A stretch of 33,583 nt of DNA from Pseudonocardiales bacterium (GTDB lineage Bacteria > Actinomycetota > Actinomycetes > Mycobacteriales > QHCD01): assembly GCA_003244255.1 (NCBI GenBank), contig QHCD01000011.1, positions 1 to 33,583 on the forward strand, read 5' to 3'. This document shows positions 1-7,963 of the stretch, one piece after another (within the stretch, counting starts at the first letter, position 1; every line of letters begins with the position of its first letter). A program made the position numbers and the translations under genes. The notes below the pieces were generated by a model, which was not told the origin of the DNA, did no database searches, and was given only the letters and a program-made list of their open reading frames with translations.

Positions 1-254
1 CGCTTGTGGTAGCCGGTCTTGCTCTTGAACTTGTGGATGCGGATCTTCGGCCCGCGGGCGTGGCCGACGACCTCGGCCGTCACCGATGCCTTCGCGAGGG
101 TCGCGGCGTCTGCGGTGACCGTGTCACCGTCCACGAGCAGGATGGCCGCCAAGGACACCTCGGCACCCGGTTCGTCGTCCAGGTTGCCGATCTCCAGCTC
201 GTCCCCGACGGCGACGCGGTACTGCCGCCCGCCGGTCTTGACGATCGCGTACAC
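1..254 (-). CDS. rplU: 50S ribosomal protein L21 (partial, C-terminus off the left edge)
   Basis: Ribosomal protein L21 of the large subunit, which binds 23S rRNA. The minus-strand reading begins with GTG at 254 and reads [20 protein letters not shown], a typical L21 N-terminus. It continues through [20 protein letters not shown], the basic rRNA-binding stretch, and runs off the window after about 84 of the usual 100-105 residues. An AGGAG ribosome binding site at 264-268 lies 9 nt before the GTG, which fixes the start. The short open readings in other frames here are shadows. It lies downstream of rne on the same strand, as in most actinobacteria, where rpmA and obgE usually follow. Confidence 0.93.
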   Translation of the reverse strand, partial: MYAIVKTGGRQYRVAVGDELEIGNLDDEPGAEVSLAAILLVDGDTVTADAATLAKASVTAEVVGHARGPKIRIHKFKSKTGYHK

Positions 255-343
255 CGCGAACCACTCCTGCCGGTCATCTCGTCGTTCGGGTCGCCCTCGG
301 ATCAGCTGGCGTCAGCCGACCGCCGCAGGCGCACAACGAAACA

Positions 344-358
344 GCGCGCATTGCGCGC
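344..358. other. GC-rich hairpin in the rne-rplU gap
   Basis: In the 182-nt gap between the rne stop (437) and the rplU start (254), GCGCGC at 344-349 and GCGCGC at 353-358 form a 6-bp self-complementary stem with a 3-nt loop. No T-tract follows on either strand. It could attenuate rne read-through into rplU or be chance in GC-rich DNA. I see no convincing promoter in the gap. Confidence 0.3.
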
Positions 359-436
359 CGTGCCCCTGAGGATACGGACCGCGTCGACGGGCGGTCAAAC
401 CGCCCCGGATGTGTCGGCAGGGCCCGGCAATGGCGC

Positions 437-3427
437 TCATCCCTCGGAGCCCGACGGCGGGCCGGCCGGACGCGAAGCCGCCCGGCGCCGGTGCCGCGGC
501 CGCTGTGACGGTGGTTGGGTCGGTGCTGCTGAAGACCCGGATGCGGTGTCCTGCGGATCCGCCGTCGCTGCGGCGGACGCTCCCACGGCGACCAGTTCCG
601 GGCGGGGGACCTGCTCTGCCGTCGGCGGGTCGGTGACCGCCGTAATGGCCGAGGCAACGTGCTCGAAACCGTCGACCCGCTCTTGTCGTCGCGACCCAGA
701 GCCGCCGTTGGCACGCTTTGCGCGTCTCCTGCCCTCACCGCCCGTGCCGCCGTGCTGAGGCAAGGTGTCGACCGGCTCGCTGCGCACTATCACGCCACGG
801 CCGTTGCACGTCTCGCACGGCTCCGAGAACGCCTCGAGCAGGCCCTGGCCGACCCGCTTGCGGGTCAGCTGCACCAGCCCCAGCGAGGTCACCTCGGCGA
901 CCTGGTGGCGGGTGCGATCGCGGCCGAGGCACTCGGTGAGCCGGCGTAGCACCAGGTCACGGTTGTCCTGGAGCACCATGTCGATGAAATCCACGACGAC
1001 CATGCCGCCGACGTCGCGCAGCCGCAGCTGGCGGACGATCTCCTCGGCCGCCTCCAGGTTGTTGCGGGTGACCGTCTCCTCGAGGTTGCCGCCGCTGCCA
1101 CCCAGGCCAGCCTTGCCAGCCTTGCCAGCCTTGCCGACCCTGCCGATGAACTTGCCGGTGTTGACGTCGATGACGGTCATCGCCTCGGTGCGGTCGATCA
1201 CCAGCGTGCCGCCCGACGGAAGCCACACCTTGCGATCGAGCGCCTTGGTCAGCTGCTCGTCGATCCGACGGTCGGCGAAGACGTCGCTCTCCGCCGTGTG
1301 GTGGTGCACCCGCGCCCCCAGTTCCGGAGCGACGTGCTGCACGTACTGCTCGATCATCTCCCAGGCGTCGTCGCCGGAGACGATCATCGACGCGAAGTCC
1401 TCGTTGAACAGGTCGCGGACGACCCGGATCGCGAGGTCGGGCTCCTCGTGCAGCAGCACCGGGGCCTTCGCCCTGTCCTTCTCCACCCGGTTGGAGATCA
1501 CTTCCCACTGCGCCTTCAGCCGGGCGACGTCGCGGGTCAGTTCCTCCTCGCTCGCGCCTTCGGCTGCCGTCCGGATGATCACGCCGGCGTCCTCGGGCAC
1601 GATGTCGCGCAGGATCGCCTTCAGCCGCGAGCGCTCGGTGTCGGGCAGCTTGCGGCTGATGCCAGTGGCGCCCGCACCAGGCACGTAGACGAGGAACCGG
1701 CCGGGCAGGCTGATCTGGCTGGTCAGCCGCGCGCCCTTGTGGCCCATGGGGTCCTTGGTGACCTGCACGAGGACGGCGTCGCCGGACTTCATCGCCTGCT
1801 CGATCGAGCGGCTGTGCCCGACGAGACCAGCAAGGCTCCAGTCCACCTCGCCGGCGTAGAGGACGGCGTTACGGCCCTTGCCGATGTCGATGAACGCCGC
1901 CTCCATGCTGGGCAGCACGTTCTGCACCCGGCCGAGGTAGACGTTTCCGGCGTACGACGACGAACTCGCGCGGGTCACGTAGTGCTCGACCAGGATGTCG
2001 TCCTCGAGGACCCCGATCTGGGTCCGGTCGCCGCGCTGGCGCACGACCATGACCCGATCCACCGACTCACGTCGGGCCAGGAACTCCGACTCGGACAGGA
2101 TCGGCGGACGGCGGCGACCCTGGTCACGGCCGTCCCGGCGTCGTTGCCGCTTGGCTTCGAGCCGGGTCGACCCGGAGATCGACCTGACTTCGTCGTCTCG
2201 CTTGTCGTCTCTCTTGTCATCGCGTCGGTCCGGCCGCCGATTCACCTCGGCCGCCTCGCCGTCTTCGCCGCGGCGACGATGGCGCCGGCGACGTCGGCTG
2301 GTTCCCGCGCCAGCGTCCGAGTCGTCGTCACCGCTGTCGGCGGCACTGTCGGCGGCGTCGGCGGCGTCGGCGGTATCGGACCTCGCGCCGGCTGTTGCCT
2401 CGGGTCGGTCTGGCGCCCCGGCATCGCTCGAGTCGGCGGCCGTGGCGTCGTGGTCGTCGGTGCCGGCGGAGTCGGTCTCGCTGGTCCGGCCGCGGCCGCG
2501 ACCACCGCGCCGTCCCCGGCGCCGGCGCCGGGTAGACCCGCTCTCGCCATCGGGTGCTTCGCCGGTGCCGTCGGTGGCGGCGGTGCCGGTGCCGTCGGCG
2601 GCGGGAATGGCTGCGGTGGTGCCGGTGCCGCCGGTGTCGGCGGGTTCGTCGGCTGGCGCCGTGCTCGTTGCCCCGCGCGGCGGCGGCGGCGCGGCGAACA
2701 GCGGCACGGCCGGCCGCTTGGCGGGCTCGTCCGGTGCGCCGGTGACCTGCGCTGGGTCGGCAACCGCCGCCGTGTCCGCCGCCTCGGCGGGCGCCGCCCT
2801 CGTGGCGGACTTGGCCGTCTTCGTGGCGGACTTGGGCGCCTTCGTGGCGGACTTGGTCGCCTTGGTCGCCCGGCGGCCGGTCGCCGGGGCGGATTCGACC
2901 CGTTGGTCAGCGTCGCCGTCGGCGGGCGAGGACGTCGCCGCAACCTTGGCGATCTTCCTCGCCTTCGCGGCCTTCGTCGCCGCCGCAACCTGGATGACCT
3001 CGGTAGCTTCGGCGCCCGCGGTGCTCTGGGTGCTCTTGGTGCTCCTGCGGGCGGTGGTGGCCGTAGCGGGAGTGCCCGGCTCACCCGCCGGCGCAGCCTT
3101 GGTCGCCTTCGCTGCCTTGGGCGCCTTCGCCGCCTTGGCTGCCTTGGTCGCCTTCGCTGCCTTGGGCGCCTTCGCTGCCTTGGTCGCCGGAGGCGACGTG
3201 GTCGCCTTGGTCGCCTTGGTCGCCGGAGGCGACGTGGTCGCCTTGGTCGCCTTGGTCGCCGGAGGCGACGTGGTCGCCTTCGTCGCCTTGGCTGGACGAG
3301 CCGGCGGTTCCCCACTGGACTTGCCGGTGGACTCGCCCGTTGACGATGGTGCTACGAACGCGACCGATGGTGCTGACGGGGCGTTCCTACTGGTGGAGCC
3401 CGAGTCTTCGGGCCCGTCGGGTGACAT
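437..3427 (-). CDS. rne: Ribonuclease E/G with long repetitive N-terminal extension
   Basis: Endoribonuclease of the RNase E/G family, the likely core of the RNA degradosome and of rRNA processing (996 aa). Residues 1-240 are low-complexity Ala/Lys/Thr/Pro, including a 12-residue repeat at about 48-83. Residues 299-314 and 378-386 are Arg-rich patches in an acidic linker. The catalytic half starts near 455 with an S1-like RNA-binding domain (about 480-560). The metal-binding aspartates are D754 in TVIDVNTGKF and D813 in VVDFIDM. The zinc-link CETC is C871/C874. A GGAGA ribosome binding site (3436-3440) lies 8 nt before ATG 3427, supporting this start. Odd point: about 15 extra residues (roughly 762-776, GKA repeats) sit between the two catalytic aspartates. 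It lies upstream of rplU. Large plus-strand open frames across it are shadows of its codon bias. Confidence 0.95.
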   Translation of the reverse strand: MSPDGPEDSGSTSRNAPSAPSVAFVAPSSTGESTGKSSGEPPARPAKATKATTSPPATKATKATTSPPATKATKATTSPPATKAAKAPKAAKATKAAKAAKAPKAAKATKAAPAGEPGTPATATTARRSTKSTQSTAGAEATEVIQVAAATKAAKARKIAKVAATSSPADGDADQRVESAPATGRRATKATKSATKAPKSATKTAKSATRAAPAEAADTAAVADPAQVTGAPDEPAKRPAVPLFAAPPPPRGATSTAPADEPADTGGTGTTAAIPAADGTGTAATDGTGEAPDGESGSTRRRRRGRRGGRGRGRTSETDSAGTDDHDATAADSSDAGAPDRPEATAGARSDTADAADAADSAADSGDDDSDAGAGTSRRRRRHRRRGEDGEAAEVNRRPDRRDDKRDDKRDDEVRSISGSTRLEAKRQRRRDGRDQGRRRPPILSESEFLARRESVDRVMVVRQRGDRTQIGVLEDDILVEHYVTRASSSSYAGNVYLGRVQNVLPSMEAAFIDIGKGRNAVLYAGEVDWSLAGLVGHSRSIEQAMKSGDAVLVQVTKDPMGHKGARLTSQISLPGRFLVYVPGAGATGISRKLPDTERSRLKAILRDIVPEDAGVIIRTAAEGASEEELTRDVARLKAQWEVISNRVEKDRAKAPVLLHEEPDLAIRVVRDLFNEDFASMIVSGDDAWEMIEQYVQHVAPELGARVHHHTAESDVFADRRIDEQLTKALDRKVWLPSGGTLVIDRTEAMTVIDVNTGKFIGRVGKAGKAGKAGLGGSGGNLEETVTRNNLEAAEEIVRQLRLRDVGGMVVVDFIDMVLQDNRDLVLRRLTECLGRDRTRHQVAEVTSLGLVQLTRKRVGQGLLEAFSEPCETCNGRGVIVRSEPVDTLPQHGGTGGEGRRRAKRANGGSGSRRQERVDGFEHVASAITAVTDPPTAEQVPRPELVAVGASAAATADPQDTASGSSAAPTQPPSQRPRHRRRAASRPAGPPSGSEG
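1106..1135 (-). repeat. 9-bp tandem repeat inside the rne catalytic domain
   Basis: Three perfect copies of GCCAGCCTT (1106-1114, 1115-1123, 1124-1132) plus a further GCC. On the coding strand they encode the GKA repeat in the extra segment after NTGKF of RNase E. The unit is in frame, so slippage would add or remove three residues without a frameshift. Confidence 0.85.
3186..3293 (-). repeat. 36-bp tandem repeat (3 units) in the rne N-terminal extension
   Basis: Units start at 3186, 3222 and 3258. The first two are identical and the third has a few substitutions near its end. Each encodes the 12-residue unit ATKATKATTSPP read on the minus strand. Shorter GCC-TTG-GTC type units continue to about 3100 and encode KAAKAPKAAKATK-like sequence. 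The array is wholly within the rne reading frame. Confidence 0.85.
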
Positions 3428-3618
3428 GCGGTGGATCTCCGTTCGGCCTGCTCGCGGCGGCCGTGGCCTTCTCGGCTACAACCGGCTGGCGGGGCCAGCC
3501 GCGATCAAGGCGGTCATCACACCCGCTCACGCGGACGTGCAAGCTTGTCGGTACCCGCGGGGCGCGCCGAACGACGCGTCCGCAGGTGCGGATCCGACGG
3601 ACGGCTCCGAACGCCGCT

Positions 3619-4446
3619 TCAGTCCTCCGCGCTGGGCGACCGTGCGGGGTGCACGGCGGCGCGGTCGGGCGCGAGCGGGTCGGCGAGCCGGTCGTCACGT
3701 TCGAGAAGTCCCTGCGCCAACCGGGTGGCCCGGGCGGGCCCCGTCGGCCGCAGGCCGAATCGCGTCAGCCCGGCGAGCACGTCGTCGGGTCGTGCGGCCG
3801 GTGTCGTGAGCCGTACGACCAACTCGATTATCGCACAGACGATGCCGCCTGCGGGCCGGGCGCCGCCGGTGGCGCCCGGTTCGCCAGCGGCATCCGGCCT
3901 CGGGCCGCCGGTGATCGTCGCCGTTACCACCGCCGCCCGCACGTCGACGTCACGCTGGCCGCCCTTGGTCCGGCGGGCCACGACGACGGAGTCGGCGGCC
4001 AGGAATCCGGCCAGCGCACGCCGGGCGGCGACGACGTCCACACCGGGCAGCTCGATCCGCCACGCGCTGGCGTCCAACCGGTCGCTGAGGCTGCCCCCGG
4101 CAGCATTCACACATTCGAGGACGTCGAGTCCGGGCGGCAGCGCCGCATCGAGCGCACGCCGCAGGACCTCGACGTCGACCTCCCGGGTGAGCCCGATTTC
4201 GACGTACTCGGCCTCGCTCCGCGCGCCGGTAGTGGCCGCGCTGGCATAGGACACCTTCGGATGCGGGGTGAACCCGGCCGAGTGAGCGATCGGGACGTCG
4301 GCCAGTCGCAGCGCCCGCTCGAGTGCACGCGCGAAGTCGCGGTGGCTCGCGAACCGCATCCGGCCACGCTTGGCGTAACGGATCCGCACCCGCGAAACGA
4401 CCGGTTCGACTACGGCGTCGGGCTGCCGCCTCGGTGGTGGAGTCAT
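3619..4446 (-). CDS. DUF2344 (TIGR03936) protein, partner of radical SAM TIGR03960
   Basis: Protein of the DUF2344/TIGR03936 family, 275 aa, which in many bacteria is encoded next to or fused with the TIGR03960 radical SAM protein. The family function is not established; a role in RNA metabolism has been guessed from its fixed position near rne. The recognisable core is RIRYAKRGRMRFASHRDFAR (about residues 20-40), then GFTPHPKVSYA and EAEYVEI. ATG 4446 is chosen because the upstream frame (to 4923) overlaps the radical SAM gene and shows no family similarity. No strong ribosome binding site is visible, so a start slightly downstream is possible. The stop lies 191 nt before the rne start. Confidence 0.85.
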   Translation of the reverse strand: MTPPPRRQPDAVVEPVVSRVRIRYAKRGRMRFASHRDFARALERALRLADVPIAHSAGFTPHPKVSYASAATTGARSEAEYVEIGLTREVDVEVLRRALDAALPPGLDVLECVNAAGGSLSDRLDASAWRIELPGVDVVAARRALAGFLAADSVVVARRTKGGQRDVDVRAAVVTATITGGPRPDAAGEPGATGGARPAGGIVCAIIELVVRLTTPAARPDDVLAGLTRFGLRPTGPARATRLAQGLLERDDRLADPLAPDRAAVHPARSPSAED

Positions 4447-4572
4447 CGTGGCGAGAACGAGAGCACCATCAGCTCGACGGCAGCACCGAACACCGGCGCG
4501 ACGGTCCGGACGAACATGTTGCCCAGGTAGCTCGGCCTCACGCGCCGCAGCATAATCGCGCCGCCCCGCCAC

Positions 4573-4634
4573 GCCGAGATCCGGGTTTGCCACCGCCGTA
4601 ACGCTGGCGACCGGTGGTGAATCCGGATCTCGGC
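4573..4634. terminator. 12-bp perfect inverted repeat between the radical SAM gene and DUF2344
   Basis: GCCGAGATCCGG (4573-4584) and CCGGATCTCGGC (4623-4634) are perfect inverted copies 38 nt apart. The spacer can itself fold: CCACC and GGTGG arms plus an inner GCC/GGC. It begins 15 nt after the stop of the radical SAM gene (stop codon 4649-4651). It is probably a terminator or RNA-processing hairpin that separates TIGR03960 expression from the genes downstream. No T-run follows, so a simple intrinsic terminator is not certain. The rest of the 202-nt gap (4447-4648) shows nothing I can support. Confidence 0.6.
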
Positions 4635-4648
4635 AAAGCCAGGCCCGA

Positions 4649-6577
4649 TCAGCCCTGCTTGACAGCGAGCGGGAGCAGGGTGCGGCCGGTCGGCCCGATC
4701 TGGATCTCGGTGTCCATCGACGGGCAGACGCCGCAGTCGAAGCACGGCGTCCAGCGGCAGTCGTCCAACTCGATTCCGGCCAGCGCCTCCTGCCAGTCGG
4801 CCCAGAGCCACTCCTTTGCCAGGCCGGCGTCGAGATGGTCCCACGGCAGCGTCTCGTCCTCGGACCGCTCGCGAGTCGTGTACCAGTCGAGATCGACGCC
4901 GTAGGCTGGAAGTACCGCTGCACAAGCGTTCTCCCAGCGTTCGTAGGAGAAGTGCTCGCGCCATCCGTCGAATCGGCCGCCGTCGTCCCACACCCGGCGG
5001 ATGACGTCGCCTACCCGTCGATCACCCCGGGAGAGCAGCCCCTCCACAATGGACGGTCGGCCGTCGTGATAGCGGTACCCGATGTTGCGGCCCAGCCGTC
5101 GGTCGGTATTGATCGCATCGCGCACCAGCAACAGCCGGCGATCGACGGTCTGGTAGTCGCACTGCGCGGCCCACTGGAACGGGGTATGCGGCTTGGGCAC
5201 GAAGCCGCCGATCGACACGGTGCAGCGGATGTCCTTCTGCCCGGTCGATTCCCGGCCGGCCCGGATCACCGCGTACGCGAGGTCGGCGATCTCCAGAACG
5301 TCGTCGTCGGTCTCGGTCGGTAGGCCGCACATGAAGTACAGCTTCACCTGGCGCCAGCCGTGCTCATACGCCGTCGACACCGTGCGGATCAGGTCGTCCC
5401 TGCTCACGGTCTTGTTGATGACGCGGCGCATCCGCTCGCTGCCGCCTTCGGGCGCGAACGTCAGCCCGGACCGGCGGCCGCCGCGGGTCAGCTCGTCGGC
5501 CAGCGTGACGTTGAACGCGTCGACCCGCGTCGACGGCAGGGAGAGTCCGGTGCTGGTGCCCTCGTAGCGATCGGCGAGCCCTTTGGCGATCTGGTGAATC
5601 TCCGAGTGGTCGGCCGATGACAGCGACAGCAGCCCGACCTCCTCGTACCCGGTGGCCCGCAGGCCGCGCTCGACCATGTCGCCGATGCCGGTGATCGACC
5701 GTTCGCGCACCGGTCGGGTGATCATGCCGGCCTGGCAGAACCGGCAGCCGCGGGTGCAGCCGCGGAAGATCTCCACCGACATCCGCTCGTGCACGCTCTC
5801 GGCCACCGGCACCAGCGGCGCCTTGGGGTACGGCCATTCGTCGAGGTCCATCGTGGTGCGCTTCTCGACCCGCTCGGGCACGCCGTCGCGGTTCGGCGTC
5901 ACGGCGGCGATGCTGCCGTCTTCGGCGTAGCTGACGTCGTAGAGACCGGGAACGTAGACGCCGGGGACGGCGGCGAGCCGCAGCCAGATCTCGGCGCGAC
6001 CGCCCGGACGGCCGCCCGCGAGCCATTCGCCGACGACGTCGGTGATGTCGAGGACGGCCTGCTCGCCGTCGCCGAGCACGGCGGCGTCGACGAAATCTGC
6101 GATCGGCTCGGGGTTGAACGCCGCGTGCCCGCCCGCGATCACCAGCGGCTGGTCGGCGCCCCGCTCGGCCGCTGCCAGCGGCAAACCGGCGAGGTCGAGA
6201 GCGGTGAGCAGGTTGGTGTAACCGAGCTCGGTGGCGAAGCTGACGCCGAGCAGGTCGAAGCCGCCGACCGGATAATGGGACTCGACGGTGAACTGCGGCA
6301 CGCCGTGCTCGCGCATCAGCGATTCGAGGTCCGGCCACACGCTGTAGCTGCGCTCGGCGAGCGCATCGGGCCGCTCGTTGAGCAGCTCGTAGAGGATCAT
6401 CACGCCCTGGTTCGGCAGGCCGACCTCGTAGGCGTCGGGATACATCAGCGCCCAGTGCACGGGCACCGAATCCCAGTCCTTGACGGTGGCGTTCAGCTCG
6501 CCGCCGACGTACTGGATCGGCTTCACGACCCGTGGCAGCAGCGGCTCCAGCCTGGGATAGACCGAGATCGGTGCCAT
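4649..6577 (-). CDS. TIGR03960 family B12-binding-domain/radical SAM protein
   Basis: Radical SAM protein of family TIGR03960, 642 aa, a usual length. The N-terminal part (about 1-200) resembles a cobalamin-binding Rossmann region, with VHWALMYPDAYEVGLPNQGV near 40-59. The radical SAM cluster motif is RGCTRGCRFCQAG, with C274, C278 and C281 as the 4Fe-4S ligands in CxxxCxxC spacing. A C-terminal DCGVCPS carries two further cysteines. The substrate is unknown; it is nearly always paired with DUF2344, as here. Start ATG 6577 matches the family N-terminus (VYPRLEPLLPRVVKPIQYVG), although the ribosome binding site is weak. It lies 39 nt after the end of the upstream secreted-protein gene. Confidence 0.93.
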   Translation of the reverse strand: MAPISVYPRLEPLLPRVVKPIQYVGGELNATVKDWDSVPVHWALMYPDAYEVGLPNQGVMILYELLNERPDALAERSYSVWPDLESLMREHGVPQFTVESHYPVGGFDLLGVSFATELGYTNLLTALDLAGLPLAAAERGADQPLVIAGGHAAFNPEPIADFVDAAVLGDGEQAVLDITDVVGEWLAGGRPGGRAEIWLRLAAVPGVYVPGLYDVSYAEDGSIAAVTPNRDGVPERVEKRTTMDLDEWPYPKAPLVPVAESVHERMSVEIFRGCTRGCRFCQAGMITRPVRERSITGIGDMVERGLRATGYEEVGLLSLSSADHSEIHQIAKGLADRYEGTSTGLSLPSTRVDAFNVTLADELTRGGRRSGLTFAPEGGSERMRRVINKTVSRDDLIRTVSTAYEHGWRQVKLYFMCGLPTETDDDVLEIADLAYAVIRAGRESTGQKDIRCTVSIGGFVPKPHTPFQWAAQCDYQTVDRRLLLVRDAINTDRRLGRNIGYRYHDGRPSIVEGLLSRGDRRVGDVIRRVWDDGGRFDGWREHFSYERWENACAAVLPAYGVDLDWYTTRERSEDETLPWDHLDAGLAKEWLWADWQEALAGIELDDCRWTPCFDCGVCPSMDTEIQIGPTGRTLLPLAVKQG

Positions 6578-6616
6578 GCGGTGCAGGGTAGTCGGCGGTC
6601 GGTCTGCCGCCGGTGG

Positions 6617-7852
6617 TCAGGACGGGACGGCGACCACCTGAACCTCGCGGAGGGGCAGCGGGTCGACGGCGACGTCGCTGGCGTCACCGGAGTTGATCGT
6701 CTGCACGCGCCCGCCGTTGCCGTGGTTCCAGTACACGTCGTAGGTCACCTGCACTTGCACGCTCTGGGCCTGCGCGGGGAGCTGGTCGAACGTGTGCACA
6801 CAGGCTCCGTGCTCGTCCGGCCGGGCACCCGGGTGCCACGGCCTGCCGAGGCCGTAGCGCAGGGCCGGGCAGACCGGCGTGCCGTCTGGGAAGACGAGCC
6901 GCAGGTGCGGCACCGCACGCAGCTCGACCGAGTCGCCCACCGCCCCGTCCCGATTGCGATCGCGGGCGGTGACGGTGATCGACGGGTAGTCGGCGCGGTC
7001 GACCCAGAACCACGTGGGCAGATGCACGATCGGCCCGCCCGACGGCGCGGTATGAAGCACCGGCGCGGCCTTGGTGAAGTGCACGTACTGGTATGCGACG
7101 GCGGCGCCGAGACCGGGGATCAGGAACCTGCCGGGGTTGTCCGTAATCCCGCCGTCCCTCTTCACCACCTCCCAGTACGTGTGGGTCAGCGCCGTCGACC
7201 GGCCCGGATTGCAGGTCAGCCCGTGCGAGCCGGAGCCGAGGCCGCCCGAGCCGGATCTCATCAGGTCGGTGACCGACGGCATGTCGACGTGGGTGCCGTA
7301 CAGCTGGTCGGCCAGCTGGCCCGGCGCGAACACCCCGCGATCCCGCTGCCGGACGTAGTCAGGTGCACCGATCAACGCTTCGGCAACGGCCATCCTCCCT
7401 GCGGCTGCGGCGCTCACCCCACGGTCGGACAGGATCGACCGGAGGATCGACGGCGGCACGTGCCCGTTGCTCATGATCGGCACCTGCGGGCGCCACATGC
7501 ACATCGCCTCCGCGGTGAGACCACCGGCGAGGTGCCCGTTGCCGGCATAGAGCCCCTGCGCGGAGCTGACGTCGAAGCCCTCGAAGTTGACCGCCGACGT
7601 CAGCGTCTCGCCGACGCCGGCCAGCGCACTGCGCGCCGCAGCGGTGTCGATCGGGTAGGACACGAAGGTGGAGGAGGTGCTCGACGCCGCTTCGAACACG
7701 CCACCGAGCATCGCCACCGGATGGTCCCAGGCAGCGTCGGCACGCGCCGGGGGCGCGACCACCGCGGACACCGCGCCCGTTGCCGTGGCTACCACGGCGA
7801 CCACAGCCGCAGCGATCACCGCGCTGATCGGCCGTCGACCTGTGGATCGCAT
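6617..7852 (-). CDS. Secreted protein of unknown function
   Basis: I do not recognise a firm family. The protein (about 411 aa from ATG 7852) starts with a signal peptide: a basic MRSTGRR, then a hydrophobic run of about 28 residues ending PPARADA, a plausible signal-peptidase site. The mature part has few cysteines, a D-x-N-x-D-G loop (DRNRDGAVGD) of calcium-binding appearance and a C-terminal beta-rich stretch. The phrase VHLPTWFWVD loosely recalls actinobacterial exported proteins misnamed ATP/GTP-binding. The start at 7852 has GGAGAAGG abutting it; ATG at 7864 and an ATG at 7948 are alternatives in the same frame. It lies between ileS and the radical SAM gene in a place where other actinobacteria usually have nothing comparable. 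Confidence 0.7.
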   Translation of the reverse strand: MRSTGRRPISAVIAAAVVAVVATATGAVSAVVAPPARADAAWDHPVAMLGGVFEAASSTSSTFVSYPIDTAAARSALAGVGETLTSAVNFEGFDVSSAQGLYAGNGHLAGGLTAEAMCMWRPQVPIMSNGHVPPSILRSILSDRGVSAAAAGRMAVAEALIGAPDYVRQRDRGVFAPGQLADQLYGTHVDMPSVTDLMRSGSGGLGSGSHGLTCNPGRSTALTHTYWEVVKRDGGITDNPGRFLIPGLGAAVAYQYVHFTKAAPVLHTAPSGGPIVHLPTWFWVDRADYPSITVTARDRNRDGAVGDSVELRAVPHLRLVFPDGTPVCPALRYGLGRPWHPGARPDEHGACVHTFDQLPAQAQSVQVQVTYDVYWNHGNGGRVQTINSGDASDVAVDPLPLREVQVVAVPS

Positions 7853-7963
7853 CCTTCTCCCCATGGGCGGCGGGCAGGCGCTGCTGCCTGCGCTGCGAGC
7901 GGCTGTGCCCGCCACATACCCGCCGGGCGCCGCGATAGTTGCGCCCATTCGGGTGATGTCGGC

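Noticed and set aside
3186..3293. 36-bp repeats as a CRISPR array
   Set aside because: The units are contiguous without spacers and lie in frame inside rne.
3514..3542. Possible promoter for rne (TTGCAC, 17 nt, TGATGA)
   Set aside because: The -10 hexamer is a poor match and there is no second line of evidence.
1298..3809. Long plus-strand open frames (681 and 604 aa) opposite rne
   Set aside because: They are antisense shadows of the repetitive, GC-rich rne gene, with low-complexity Gly/Arg/Ala content and no recognisable domain.
4443..4991. 182-aa minus-strand open frame across the radical SAM/DUF2344 gap
   Set aside because: Most of it overlaps the radical SAM gene in another frame and the gap part has no homology; the hairpin explains the gap better.
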